From contig NZ_JAMBOH010000009.1 in the NCBI RefSeq assembly GCF_023715505.1, forward strand, positions 124,001-188,000: DNA of 64,000 nt, given 5' to 3'. How positions within the stretch are numbered: position 1 is the stretch's first letter; every line of letters starts with the position of its first letter. Position numbers and translations under genes: made by a program. The DNA comes from Neobacillus cucumis (GTDB taxonomy: Bacteria; Bacillota; Bacilli; Bacillales_B; DSM-18226). This document shows, one piece after another, positions 28,606 to 36,896 of this stretch. The notes under the pieces are model-generated. The model was given only the letters and a program-made list of their open reading frames with translations, did no database searches and had not been told where the DNA came from.

Positions 28606-28896
28606 ATGTCATTTATATACAATCTCTACAGCTCAAAAGAATTTGGATTTACAAAATCTTTTCATATTAAATGCGAGATTCCGCCTCATAAATTTCGTTT
28701 AATCATGTCGGAATTTCGGCAAAATGGAGAAGAGAACACAGAAGCCTTTGTTAAGTACATGAGTGAAAACTTTCCTGATTCATTCCAACTTTTTGAATAT
28801 GACGATGTTTTACAATATGATGCTGACCAGGAAAACTCTGCTATCCTGGCAAATCTTTTAACAAACGGGAAGGACGACTTCCATGAACCGTTATAA
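28606..28896 (+). CDS. Conserved-looking hypothetical protein
   Basis: 96 residues, unrecognised. It is soluble, with alternating segments (TKSFHIKCEIPPHKFRLIMSE) and an acidic second half (FQLFEYDDVLQYDADQE). The ATG at 28606 is preceded by GGGTGATT; an in-frame GTG at 28597 is within that site. Its end faces the 3' end of rnpB. No domain or partner can be suggested. Confidence 0.6.
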   Translation: MSFIYNLYSSKEFGFTKSFHIKCEIPPHKFRLIMSEFRQNGEENTEAFVKYMSENFPDSFQLFEYDDVLQYDADQENSAILANLLTNGKDDFHEPL

Positions 28897-28995
28897 TATG
28901 GTTTCACAGAGGAATATGTATGTAAGGGGCAGGGATTAAGTAGCTGACTAATGAGTTATCCCGCCATATAGTTGCTTCTATAAACAATTTTATCA

Positions 28996-29396
28996 GCATA
29001 TGAAATGGCTGTAAGCCAGGTTCTGTACTTCCGTACTGTAAACGGCAGCTAGCCTTGTACAGGAAGTAGTAGTCATATAACTATCGACCAATGGTCAATT
29101 CATCCGTTTGGTTCATTTCCCGCAGGATGATGCCCCTACCTAATTTGGGTTGCTCGCTCGTGGGGTTTACCCGTTCCACCTTTTCCGTTTCCAGAAAAGC
29201 ATCGTCACTGTGGCACTTTCAGGTTACTCTCAGCATATCTCGAAGACTTAGCATGATTTCACCGCCGTCAGCCGACCTTAAATCGACCGCCCACCCTTGC
29301 AGATGGCACGAACACTACAGGCATCTCAGCACTGTGCGAGCCTGGACTTTCCTCAGCTCCTTAAAAAGGAACCGCGACTACTCACCATTTCATATT
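28996..29396 (-). ncRNA. rnpB: RNase P RNA, class B
   Basis: The minus strand carries the full RNase P RNA. The 5' region has GAGGAAAGTCCAGGCTCGCA, then GTGCTGAGATGCC and GTAGTGTTCGTGCC. The middle has TGAAAGTGCCACAGTGACG. Next come GGTGGAACGGGTAAACCCC and CGAGCGAGCAACCCAAATT. Near the 3' end are GCCGTTTACAGTACGG and GGCTTACAG. The outer helix P1 is formed by TATGAAATGG at the 5' end and CCATTTCATA at the 3' end, giving a length of about 400 nt as in Bacillus type B. It processes tRNA 5' ends. Ends are estimated from P1. Confidence 0.96.
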
Positions 29397-29712
29397 TAAT
29401 TCGTTCAGAAGCGACACTACATACTATATCAGGATTAAAAGGTTAAATCTTTAGGAGGTTACTTCCAAAGTTACCAATACTCAATATATTTCGACATTTT
29501 TCTGCAATATCATTATTGCAGCAACTTACAACAAGGAATAGAATCATAAAAAGTTAGTTGATTTTATTGACTTTGCCAGCCAATACCGTTGATAGGGGAA
29601 TATTTCTTATATATTAAGTTGAGAATTTGTCAAATCTTGACCTTTTTTTTAGCTTTAATCACTTTGATTTTATTTGTAAAATATAAAAAAGTTAAAAAAG
29701 GGGATAGAACAA
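29397..29712. other. Intergenic region between rnpB and the BA3454-type gene
   Basis: About 315 AT-rich bases. It should hold the rnpB promoter on the minus strand (a TATAGT-like box near 29425) and the promoter of the small plus-strand gene. No ORF is supported. Confidence 0.35.
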
Positions 29713-29847
29713 ATGTACAAGTACACAATCTATGTAACTCATAAAGGTAAAGTTTATCAAACCAATGTAATAGCTCCTAAAAACCAAACAGAAGAAGAAG
29801 TTTATCGAATTGCAAAAGAACAAGTTGAAAAACAATGGACAAATTAA
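29713..29847 (+). CDS. BA3454-family small stress response protein
   Basis: 44 residues: MYKYTIYVTHKGKVYQTNVI, then a helix EEEVYRIAKEQVEKQW. This short beta-strand plus helix pattern is that of the BA3454 family of small Bacillus stress proteins. The role is not established. GGGG ribosome site nine bases before the ATG; a bidirectional terminator follows about 50 bases later. Confidence 0.75.
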   Translation: MYKYTIYVTHKGKVYQTNVIAPKNQTEEEVYRIAKEQVEKQWTN

Positions 29848-29898
29848 ATAAAAATCCTCAGATAATAGTGAAAATTACCTCACATCACATCATTAAAA

Positions 29899-29946
29899 AA
29901 CAACCCAAAATCATAGGTTAATACCTATAGTTTGGGTTGTTCATTT
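29899..29946. terminator. Bidirectional terminator
   Basis: AACAACCCAAA pairs with TTTGGGTTGTT, with an inner ATAGGT/ACCTAT helix, between converging genes. Confidence 0.8.
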
Positions 29947-29973
29947 TCTTATCCATTTTATAAAGGTTAATGG

Positions 29974-30264
29974 TTATTCAATCGGAGTAAATATTTCTCT
30001 TTCACGCTTTTCTAAGATTGGGATTATTTTTCCTTCAATGATATCTTTAAAGTGTGGTGTGTGTCGATGTGCCTCAAGGGCAGCTTCATCTACATATTGT
30101 TCATAAAGTAAGAAAAGATCCTTATTTTCTGTTGAGCGATTAGCGGTGTAGACAATACACCCTTTCTCATGTTCATATACCAAGGGTTTCATCTCTTGGA
30201 GATAAGCTTGAACCTGGTCACCATTACCTGGTATACAATAATATTTCGCTACTAATACAATCAT
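29974..30264 (-). CDS. Putative quinol monooxygenase (ABM family)
   Basis: 96 residues, ABM fold of the YgiN-like type. MIVLVAKYYCIPGNGDQVQAYL, then KGCIVYTANRS, LLYEQYVDEAALEAHRHTPHF and the C-terminal strand are all typical. Substrate unknown. Ribosome site AGGAGG before the ATG. Second of three ABM-fold proteins in the window. Confidence 0.88.
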   Translation of the reverse strand: MIVLVAKYYCIPGNGDQVQAYLQEMKPLVYEHEKGCIVYTANRSTENKDLFLLYEQYVDEAALEAHRHTPHFKDIIEGKIIPILEKREREIFTPIE

Positions 30265-30410
30265 ATTGACTCCTCCTAAAAAATTTTAAAAAAGCTCATA
30301 ACCTCTTTATTCCATATTAGTAATAACTACTGGCTTAATTCAAGGTTTCTTTTTTAGATTCTTATGTAACTTGAATTTGATCGAAATTAGGAAATAAAAC
30401 AGATACGATT

Positions 30411-30441
30411 AAAAAGCCGCACCATTTGGTTGCGGCTTTTT
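30411..30441 (-). terminator. Terminator after the LysM-3D gene
   Basis: AAAAAGCCGCA pairs with TGCGGCTTTTT; a T-rich tail follows on the minus strand. Confidence 0.75.
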
Positions 30442-30460
30442 AGATGATTCGATAAGTGGA

Positions 30461-31006
30461 TTAGTTCAGAATTTGTATTTTTACGTTTTTTCTTCCCCAT
30501 TGCACAGCAGCTTTTTGAGAAGGTATAAAAACATCAATTTTATATCCTTTTATGGCGCCGCCAGTATCACCCGCGATCGCATATCCGTAACCGGGAACAT
30601 AGACCTTTGAGCCTAATTTAATTACTTTCGGGTCAACGGAAATCACCTTTTGATTTGGGTTTTTCTTCAAATTAATGCCAGTAGCTGTAATACCAGTACA
30701 ATTTTTAAAGTTTAACGTGTAAGCAGAGGCATTGACTGTGATTTCTTTTATTGCCTTCACAGGCTTAGCTGGATTTGCAGGGTTACCAGGATTTGCTGTT
30801 TTTAATACTTGATTTATTTTAATAAGATCGGATGAAAGATGGTTCCATTGCTTTAATTGATTGACAGTAATATGATAGGTCTTGGCAATTTTTGAAAGAG
30901 AATCGCCTTTTTTTACGGTATATGTATTAGATGCCGCAGAAGCACCGCTGCTAATTCCAAATAACAGCATAAGAGATGTTGAAATCGTTATCAGGGATTT
31001 TTTCAC
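30461..31006 (-). CDS. LysM and 3D-domain cell-wall protein (YocH-like)
   Basis: 181 residues, secreted: a Sec signal peptide (MKKSLITISTSLMLLFGISS ending near ASA), one LysM peptidoglycan-binding domain (YTVKKGDSLSKIAKTYHITV, residues ~28-71), a Pro/Asn/Ala linker, and a C-terminal 3D domain. The 3D domain has three aspartates, in ISVDPKVIKLGSKVYVPGYG, AIAGDTGG and YKIDVFIPS. This is the YocH/YabE-type architecture of muralytic or autolysin-like enzymes; the 3D fold resembles MltA and lyses glycan strands. In B. subtilis yocH is under WalR; no WalR box was identified here. Confidence 0.88.
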   Translation of the reverse strand: MKKSLITISTSLMLLFGISSGASAASNTYTVKKGDSLSKIAKTYHITVNQLKQWNHLSSDLIKINQVLKTANPGNPANPAKPVKAIKEITVNASAYTLNFKNCTGITATGINLKKNPNQKVISVDPKVIKLGSKVYVPGYGYAIAGDTGGAIKGYKIDVFIPSQKAAVQWGRKNVKIQILN

Positions 31007-31101
31007 ATTTAAAACTCCTTTGTTCTACTATAATAAAATAATACCAGAGTAGTATTGCAATTCTGTTTCAAAAGTTTACTAATTTCGTGACAATGTGATA
31101 G

Positions 31102-31157
31102 AAGCATGGGGACGGTTCTCCTGCTTCCTAAGAAGCAAAAGAACCGTCCCCATGCTT
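31102..31157. repeat. REP-like palindrome, copy 3
   Basis: A perfect 17-bp stem: AAGCATGGGGACGGTTC (31102-31118) pairs with GAACCGTCCCCATGCTT (31141-31157), with CTGCTTCC...GAAGCA in the loop. It lies between divergent genes, so it is not simply a terminator. Confidence 0.88.
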
Positions 31158-31214
31158 ACTACAATTTGTTATAATGAGAGTACTATATAACGTTTTCAAT
31201 GTTGGAGATAAACT

Positions 31215-32804
31215 ATGAAATTACCCTACATAAAGTTGAAATTATTTACCCAGATGGTTATCCATATATCCATTGTCATTTGTGCAACATCGATCCTTGC
31301 AGCACTTTTTTTTACTAAAATAATGGACGATCTTTCTGCACAATATCTAGGTCATGAAGCAATGTCAGTAGCTAAGATGGCTGCTCGTGACGCAAGGATT
31401 ATCCGTGCTTTTACTAACGAAAAACCTGCAAAGGAAATACAACCGATTACGGAAAAAATGAGGAAACTGACCGGTGCAAGTTATATCGTGATTGGAAATA
31501 AACAAGGGATCCGTTATTCCCACCCGAATCCGAAATATATAGGTAAGTACATGGGTACAAGCAATGAGCCTGTTTTTAAGCAGCACATATCCATTGTTTA
31601 TTTTGGTGAAGGGATTTCGGGCCCAGCTATTAAAGCCAAAACCCCGATTGTAGATACAAAAGGGAATATAATTGGCGTTTCCTCTGTCGGATTTTTAATG
31701 GTGGATGTAAAAAAGAGAATCCTTACCTATAAAGAAGAAATCATCGGGCTTGCTTCATTGCTTTTATTGATTGGGATTTCCGCCGCCTTTTTTATTGCAA
31801 GGAGAATAAAACGGAAAATGTTAGGTCTCGAACCCGAGGAGATTTCCTATGTTTTCAAAGAAAAGGAAGCAATCCTAGAATCTATTCGCGATGGGATTAT
31901 TGCTGTGGATAAAGATTTCCGGGTGCTATCCATGAATAAACGCTCCCGCGAATTATTGAAGGAGAACCAGCCTCTGAATAATTCAATGATCCAAAACACT
32001 CGCTTAAGGGATTTGGTTCAATATGTTATGGAATCAAAGACAGGAAAAACCAATGAAAAAGTATTGATAGGGGATCAAGTGTATGTGATAGATTTTTCAA
32101 TTGTTACCCAAAGGGACGATATCGCTGGGGTTGTCTTAACCATCCGGACAGAATTTGAAATTGAACAATTATTTGATGAAGTAACTAAAATTAAGTCTTA
32201 TTCCGAAAACATAAGAGCGCTCAACCATGAGTTTTTAAACAAATTAAACACGATTTATGGATTGTTAAGCATTGGGGAATACGATCAAGCAAGAAAACTG
32301 ATCTCAAGTGAAGTGGAAGAACGGCAAAGCACGATCGTCTTTCTCATGACAGCTGTTAAAGATCCTTTCCTTGTAGCTTGTTTGTTGGGCAAGATAAATC
32401 GTTCAAAAGAGTTAAAGGTAGATTTAAAAATTGATCAAGAGAGCTGCTTAGCTGAGATACCTGATTCTATTGATACAAAGCTGCTTGTAACCATTTTAGG
32501 CAATATAATAGATAATGCGATGGAGGCTGCAAAGGAAAAACATATAGCTGGGGCAATAGTAACTGTTTCCTTCACAGACATTGGCAGGGATCTTATATTT
32601 GATATACAAGACAATGGACCGGGTATTCCGGAGGAAAAACAGAATGCCATTTTTATAGAAGGGTATACAACCAAACCTGGAAAAAATCGAGGAATTGGTC
32701 TAAGTATTGTGACGAACTCACTTGAGCAATTAAACGGACAAGTTTATATTACAAACAGCTATTTGGGTGGTTCAAAATTCACTCTTGTGATTCCTAAAAG
32801 CTAA
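31215..32804 (+). CDS. DcuS/CitA-type sensor histidine kinase
   Basis: 529 residues, membrane sensor kinase of the citrate/C4-dicarboxylate family. The order is TM1 (~12-33), an extracytoplasmic PAS-like sensor domain (~34-170, with GIRYSHPNPKYIGKYMG and IVDTKGNIIGVSSVG), TM2 (~175-197), and a cytoplasmic PAS (IRDGIIAVDKDFRVLSMN). The family H-box is RALNHEFLNKLNTIYGLL, and the HATPase has NIIDNAMEAA and DNGPGIP. ATG with TGGAG upstream. The response regulator follows 15 bases after the stop. The neighbouring GntP permease is the probable target. Confidence 0.92.
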   Translation: MKLPYIKLKLFTQMVIHISIVICATSILAALFFTKIMDDLSAQYLGHEAMSVAKMAARDARIIRAFTNEKPAKEIQPITEKMRKLTGASYIVIGNKQGIRYSHPNPKYIGKYMGTSNEPVFKQHISIVYFGEGISGPAIKAKTPIVDTKGNIIGVSSVGFLMVDVKKRILTYKEEIIGLASLLLLIGISAAFFIARRIKRKMLGLEPEEISYVFKEKEAILESIRDGIIAVDKDFRVLSMNKRSRELLKENQPLNNSMIQNTRLRDLVQYVMESKTGKTNEKVLIGDQVYVIDFSIVTQRDDIAGVVLTIRTEFEIEQLFDEVTKIKSYSENIRALNHEFLNKLNTIYGLLSIGEYDQARKLISSEVEERQSTIVFLMTAVKDPFLVACLLGKINRSKELKVDLKIDQESCLAEIPDSIDTKLLVTILGNIIDNAMEAAKEKHIAGAIVTVSFTDIGRDLIFDIQDNGPGIPEEKQNAIFIEGYTTKPGKNRGIGLSIVTNSLEQLNGQVYITNSYLGGSKFTLVIPKS

Positions 32805-32819
32805 CGAAGGAGAATGTAT

Positions 32820-33521
32820 ATGACGGGCTATTCTATTCAAGTCATGATTGTTGAAGATGATCCTGTAGCCGCTAAAATTTATAAGCAATTTACTGAAAAG
32901 ATAGATGGGTTTGATGTTTCTGTGATTGCGAGTTCGGGAAATGAAGCAATAGCCTATCTAGAAACCTTTAAGCCCCAATTAATACTGTTAGATATTTATC
33001 TGCCAGATATGAATGGCATTGACTTATTAAGAGTGATCAGAATGAAATACCGTGGCATCGATATTATTCCAATCACCGCAGCCAATGATGCAGAAACAGT
33101 GACAGAAGCAATTCGTGGAGGAGTTTTTAGTTATTTAATTAAACCGATTGATGTAAAAAAATTCACTGATGAATTGACTAGGTATAAACGAACGATGAGT
33201 CAGCTTCAGATAAAGAAAACAATGGACCAAAAGGAGATAGATACCTATTTCTCATTAGCAGATCGTTCAAAGCGGGAACCAGCTGATCAAAAACAACCTC
33301 CTAAAGGGATCGATAAATTTACGTTAATGAGAGTTCGGGACAAACTCCGTTTTGAAAAAGAGAGTGTAAGCGCTGAAGAGTTAGCGATCCTCCTTGGAAT
33401 CACGGATTCGACTGCACGAAAATATTTAGAATATCTTACTTCGCTTGATGAAATGGAAGTTGATATCCAGTATGGATCTGTTGGCCGGCCTGAACGCAAA
33501 TACAAATGGAAAAAGAAGTGA
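32820..33521 (+). CDS. DcuR/CitB-type response regulator
   Basis: 233 residues. The receiver domain is at the N-terminus: acidic pocket MIVEDDP, phospho-Asp in LILLDIYLPDMNG, Thr in ITAANDAETV and Lys in YLIKPIDVKKF. A linker and a C-terminal helix-turn-helix (EELAILLGITDSTARKYLEYL) follow, as in CitT/DctR/MalR. Paired with the upstream kinase. The ATG at 32820 has AAGGAG seven bases upstream; the ATG at 32814 is too close to the site. It probably activates the gntP-like gene downstream. Confidence 0.92.
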   Translation: MTGYSIQVMIVEDDPVAAKIYKQFTEKIDGFDVSVIASSGNEAIAYLETFKPQLILLDIYLPDMNGIDLLRVIRMKYRGIDIIPITAANDAETVTEAIRGGVFSYLIKPIDVKKFTDELTRYKRTMSQLQIKKTMDQKEIDTYFSLADRSKREPADQKQPPKGIDKFTLMRVRDKLRFEKESVSAEELAILLGITDSTARKYLEYLTSLDEMEVDIQYGSVGRPERKYKWKKK

Positions 33522-33527
33522 AGATGT

Positions 33528-33560
33528 TGGGATTGGTGACAGCCAGTCTCTTTTTTTTGC
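33528..33560 (+). terminator. Intrinsic terminator after the two-component system
   Basis: GGGATTGG pairs with CCAGTCTC (one G-U), followed by TTTTTTTT. Confidence 0.6.
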
Positions 33561-33688
33561 TATCAACCATTCGTTTTTACAAAAAATGTAAATAATTAGT
33601 TTATTATTTTAATTCTTATTATTAGGATAATATTCTAATTTTTCTATTTAAACTGTAAATTTAGTTTTAACAGCTCTCAAACGACGGT

Positions 33689-33704
33689 TTGAAAGCGTTA
33701 TCTA
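33689..33704 (+). promoter_or_regulatory. Candidate cre (CcpA) site upstream of the permease
   Basis: TTGAAAGCGTTATCTA matches the cre consensus WTGAAARCGYTTWCNN with one mismatch. It lies about 75-90 bases before the permease start, suggesting carbon catabolite control. A GAGAGCGCTCTC palindrome lies just downstream (33726-33737). Confidence 0.5.
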
Positions 33705-33778
33705 TAATTGCTTTTAGGGAGAATGGAGAGCGCTCTCTTGCTCAAAAAATTAATTCACGATTCATAAGGGGTGTTTTT

Positions 33779-35212
33779 ATGACAAGTCATGATATTACAC
33801 TACTCATTGTAGCAGTATGCAGCGTGTTGTTGTTGATCCTTCTCATAGTTTCAAAATTGCGAATGCATCCTTTGCTAGCGTTATTAGTAGTGTCCATATG
33901 TGTAGGGGCTGCTTCCGGACTAGACACAACGACCATTGTAGATTCCATTGAAGAAGGTGCCGGAAAAACACTAGGCGGGGTCGGATTGCAAGTAGCTCTT
34001 GGGGCAATGCTTGGAAAACTATTGGCTGACTCAGGTGCAAGTGACCAAATTGCTTCGGCTATTTTGAGACGTTCCAATAAACGAACGTTACCATGGTTTA
34101 TGGGTGCGGCAGCCTTTATTATCGGGATTCCCATGTTCTTTGAAATAGGACTCATCATGCTTCTGCCACTCATTTTCTCTGTAGCGTCAAAAATTGAAAA
34201 ACAGGGGAATATAAAAGGATCAGCGTTCGTTCTGATTGGAGTACCAGTTATCGCTGCCCTGGCCACGATGCACGGGATGGTACCGCCACATCCCGGTCCA
34301 CTAGTTGCAATTGCAGAATTTAAAGCAAATCTAGGTATTACCATGGTTTATGGAATTATCTGTGCCATCCCTTCTGCTATTCTAGCAGGACCCGTATATG
34401 GTAAATTTATTAGCCCACGAATGACTGTTCGTCCAGATCAACAACTATTGGACCAATATACAGCAGCAGGTGTGGATAATGGAAAGAACCTTCCGGAGTC
34501 TGACGCAGCGCCTTATACGGCGGCAGCCATAGAAAAACCACGGGTCTCAACTGTTACTTCCTTTGTCGTGATTTTGCTGCCAATGTTAATGATGTTAAGC
34601 CGTGCATTAGCTGAAACAGTGTTTAAGAATTCAGCCATGATTAATAAAATAACAGAATTCGTAGGAGAGCCCGCCATTGCCCTGTTAATCGGTCTACTAG
34701 TTGGGATCATTTTATTAGGGTATGTCCGCGGAACAGATGCGAAAAAACTTCGCGACTCGCTTGGTGCCAGTCTTAAACCGATTGCGGGAATCTTATTAAT
34801 TATTGCAGGCGGTGGTGCCTTTGCAAAGGTGCTGGTTAATTCCCACGTTGGGGATGCCATCATTCATCTTTCTTCTGGGTTCAAACTTTCTGCTATTGCC
34901 ATCGGTTGGCTGATTGCCGCTTTATTATCTGTAACTACAGGGTCTGCGACTGTGGGAATTGTCGGGGCAACGGGCTTGTTAGCTCCACTTGTCGGATCCG
35001 ATCCAAGTATTAATAAGGAGTTACTGGTAGTGGCCATTGGCTCGGGTTCATTGTTCTTTAACTACGCAAATCATGCAGGCTTCTGGTTAGTAAAGGAATC
35101 CTTTGGTATGTCGATGGGGGAAACCTTTAAAACGATCACCATTATTCAATCGATTATTGGACTAGTTGGATTAGTTATGGTTCTATTATTAAATTTGCTG
35201 CCCCATTTTTAG
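33779..35212 (+). CDS. GntP-family gluconate:H+ symporter
   Basis: 477 residues, about 12-14 hydrophobic segments, GntP/GntT family. Recognisable parts are LRMHPLLALLVVSICVGAASG, KTLGGVGLQVALGAMLGKLLADSGAS, PHPGPLVAIAEFKANLG, and the C-terminal TTGSATVGIVGATGLLAPL with NYANHAGFWLVKESFGMS. The family imports gluconate or related sugar acids. The ATG at 33779 follows AAGGGGTG by about seven bases. Placed after a DcuS/R-type pair and behind a candidate cre site; the real substrate may be the ligand sensed by that kinase. Confidence 0.9.
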   Translation: MTSHDITLLIVAVCSVLLLILLIVSKLRMHPLLALLVVSICVGAASGLDTTTIVDSIEEGAGKTLGGVGLQVALGAMLGKLLADSGASDQIASAILRRSNKRTLPWFMGAAAFIIGIPMFFEIGLIMLLPLIFSVASKIEKQGNIKGSAFVLIGVPVIAALATMHGMVPPHPGPLVAIAEFKANLGITMVYGIICAIPSAILAGPVYGKFISPRMTVRPDQQLLDQYTAAGVDNGKNLPESDAAPYTAAAIEKPRVSTVTSFVVILLPMLMMLSRALAETVFKNSAMINKITEFVGEPAIALLIGLLVGIILLGYVRGTDAKKLRDSLGASLKPIAGILLIIAGGGAFAKVLVNSHVGDAIIHLSSGFKLSAIAIGWLIAALLSVTTGSATVGIVGATGLLAPLVGSDPSINKELLVVAIGSGSLFFNYANHAGFWLVKESFGMSMGETFKTITIIQSIIGLVGLVMVLLLNLLPHF

Positions 35213-35266
35213 AGTAAAGAGTAGTCTAATTAACTTCATGTCGATTATAAAAAAGAGGAGATTCCA

Positions 35267-35428
35267 ATGTGGAATATCACGGTATATTCAAATGAAAATA
35301 GTATAATCATGTACGAGTTTAATACGGAAAAAGAAGCAAGAGAAGTCTTCAATCATATTACGGGTTGCAAAATTCTTTCAGAAATTGTCTATTTTAATGA
35401 TCCATGTTTCGCTTTAGAGCCATTCTAA
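35267..35428 (+). CDS. Small hypothetical protein
   Basis: 53 residues with a very good AGAGGAG ribosome site six bases before its ATG. The sequence MWNITVYSNENSIIMYEF, then a helix EKEAREVFNHI and a final strand (SEIVYFND), suggests a small beta-alpha-beta protein. No family named. It lies 54 bases after the permease stop and could be co-transcribed with it. Confidence 0.62.
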   Translation: MWNITVYSNENSIIMYEFNTEKEAREVFNHITGCKILSEIVYFNDPCFALEPF

Positions 35429-35626
35429 AAACCTTCTAAAAAGCTCTTGAAATAAAGGAAATATCATTGAATTTACATTAAATAATGATGTAAACCGAAA
35501 AACTCATCCACGACGGAGCTATTGACAAAGTGGGAAATCAGATTATTTTTTTTTGAAAAAGAAAAAAGTTCGTAAATTGTTCACAAATCTGTATTTACAT
35601 GATACTATTAGAGAGGTTTATAGAGT

Positions 35627-35767
35627 ATGAAAAGTTCATTGATGCCAGTTAATAAAGATTGACTGCAGCATCCTGTTCTTGACGTAGTGTATATGGCGGG
35701 AAAGATTGCTAGTATGAGATATGCTCAGCTGTCAGCCCACTATAAAACGGTACATGCATTGGCATGA
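35627..35767 (+). other. Small reading frame with an in-frame TGA, or leader RNA, ahead of the formate channel
   Basis: An ATG at 35627 with AGAGAGG upstream and a -10-like box (TGATACTAT) before it opens a frame of 11 codons (MKSSLMPVNKD) to a TGA at 35660. The same frame then continues without stop for 34 more protein-like codons (LQHPVLDVVYMAGKIAS, then MRYAQLSAHYK) to a second TGA at 35765. It is either a small gene with a nonsense mutation (TGG to TGA would restore Trp), a leader peptide, or a non-coding leader. A strong terminator overlaps its end. Confidence 0.4.
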
Positions 35768-35792
35768 GAACCGATTTATGGTGGGCTTTTTT
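35734..35792 (+). terminator. Terminator in the leader of the formate module
   Basis: AGCCCAC-TATAAA-ACGG pairs with CCG-ATTTAT-GGTGGGCT across a loop and is followed by TTTTTT. It stands between the promoter-like region near 35605 and the FNT gene at 35925. Confidence 0.75.
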
Positions 35793-35815
35793 GCGTTTTT
35801 GAAGCAGGCGCGAAG

Positions 35816-35900
35816 CATGGGGAAGCACAGGGACGGTTCTCCTGCTTCTAAAGGAGCAGGAGAACCGTCCCCATGCTTCCAGAACCGCCCTCATGCTTAC
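35816..35900. repeat. REP-like palindrome, copy 4, composite
   Basis: The inner perfect 17-bp stem is GGGACGGTTCTCCTGCT (35830-35846) with AGCAGGAGAACCGTCCC (35855-35871). It is flanked by extra partial units: GAAGCATGGGGAAGCA on the left, and CATGCTTCC then AGAACCGCCCTCATGCTT on the right, so more than one copy seems nested here. Confidence 0.85.
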
Positions 35901-35924
35901 ATCAACTAATGGGAGGAAAGGTTT

Positions 35925-36737
35925 ATGGCGTTTCATAGTTCCAAGCGTATTGTGGAATTGGCAGTTGAGGCTGGTGCCAGAAAGGCATCAATGAAGCCTA
36001 GACATGCAATATTATTAGGATTTTTAGGTGGTGCCTTTATTGCACTCGGATTCCTATTAGATATTCGAGTAACGGCAAATTTACCTCAGGAATGGGGCTC
36101 CTTCAGTTCACTAATCGGAGCTGCGGTTTTCCCTATAGGACTAATATTAATCGTAATTGCTGGTGGAGAATTGGTAACAGGAAATATGATGGCACTTCCG
36201 ATTGCCGTTCTAGCAAAGCGTGCTACGCTAGGACAATTAGTGAAAAATTGGCTCTTAGTATTAGTAAGTAATTTTATGGGAGCGATCTTCGTTGCCTACT
36301 TCTTTGGTCACATAGTAGGGTTGACGGAAACAGGTCCTTTCCTAAACCAAACGGTTGCAATCGCAGAAGAGAAAATAGACGAAACCTTTATTCAAAGCTT
36401 AATTTCCGCTGTTGGTTGCAACTGGCTCGTATGCTTAGCCGTTTGGATGGCTTATGGTTCAAATGATATTGTTGGAAAAATGGTTGCCATTTGGTTTCCG
36501 ATTATGGGATTTGTAGCGATCGGCTTTCAGCAAGTTGTAGCTAACATGTTCGTAATCCCGGCAGCTATCTTCTCAGGGCACTTTACATGGGGAAATTATT
36601 TCACTAATTTCGTCCCAGTAGTATTGGGAAATGCTATTGGCGGCACGGTTTTTGTTGCCTTCATCTATTGGATGATTCATAAAGAATCTCTTCAAACACT
36701 AGCAATAGCAAAGCCAAGTATCAAAAAAGCTGGTTAA
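35925..36737 (+). CDS. Formate/nitrite transporter (FNT) family channel
   Basis: 270 residues, six-TM FNT-family pentameric channel for formate or nitrite. It has an N-terminal helix (RIVELAVEAGARKASMKP), ILLGFLGGAFIALGFLLDI, ELVTGNMMALPIAVLAKRA (the re-entrant loop after TM2), WLLVLVSNFMGAIFVAYFFG, CNWLVCLAVWMAYGSND (the conserved second gate segment) and GFQQVVANMFVIPAAIFSGHF. GGGAGG before the ATG. Formate is the likely solute because the formate dehydrogenase gene follows. Confidence 0.92.
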   Translation: MAFHSSKRIVELAVEAGARKASMKPRHAILLGFLGGAFIALGFLLDIRVTANLPQEWGSFSSLIGAAVFPIGLILIVIAGGELVTGNMMALPIAVLAKRATLGQLVKNWLLVLVSNFMGAIFVAYFFGHIVGLTETGPFLNQTVAIAEEKIDETFIQSLISAVGCNWLVCLAVWMAYGSNDIVGKMVAIWFPIMGFVAIGFQQVVANMFVIPAAIFSGHFTWGNYFTNFVPVVLGNAIGGTVFVAFIYWMIHKESLQTLAIAKPSIKKAG

Positions 36738-36896
36738 CGACTAGTATTTGTACGTTAAACATATTAATAGTTTTATAGAAAAAGAAAAAAGAAGGACTAG
36801 TTACAGGTAAGGAAGAATACAGGATATATTGGTCATAATAGTGATCTTATTAGTAGATAAATAGATTTCTCTGCTTTGAACGAAGGAGGACTTACA

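Noticed and set aside
29091..29399. A 102-codon plus-strand reading frame
   Set aside because: It lies antisense within the RNase P RNA gene and has no ribosome site; the RNA explains the sequence.
35627..35767. Selenocysteine decoding of the in-frame TGA
   Set aside because: The nearby formate dehydrogenase uses Cys, no SECIS-like hairpin follows the TGA closely, and a Trp-to-stop change is simpler.
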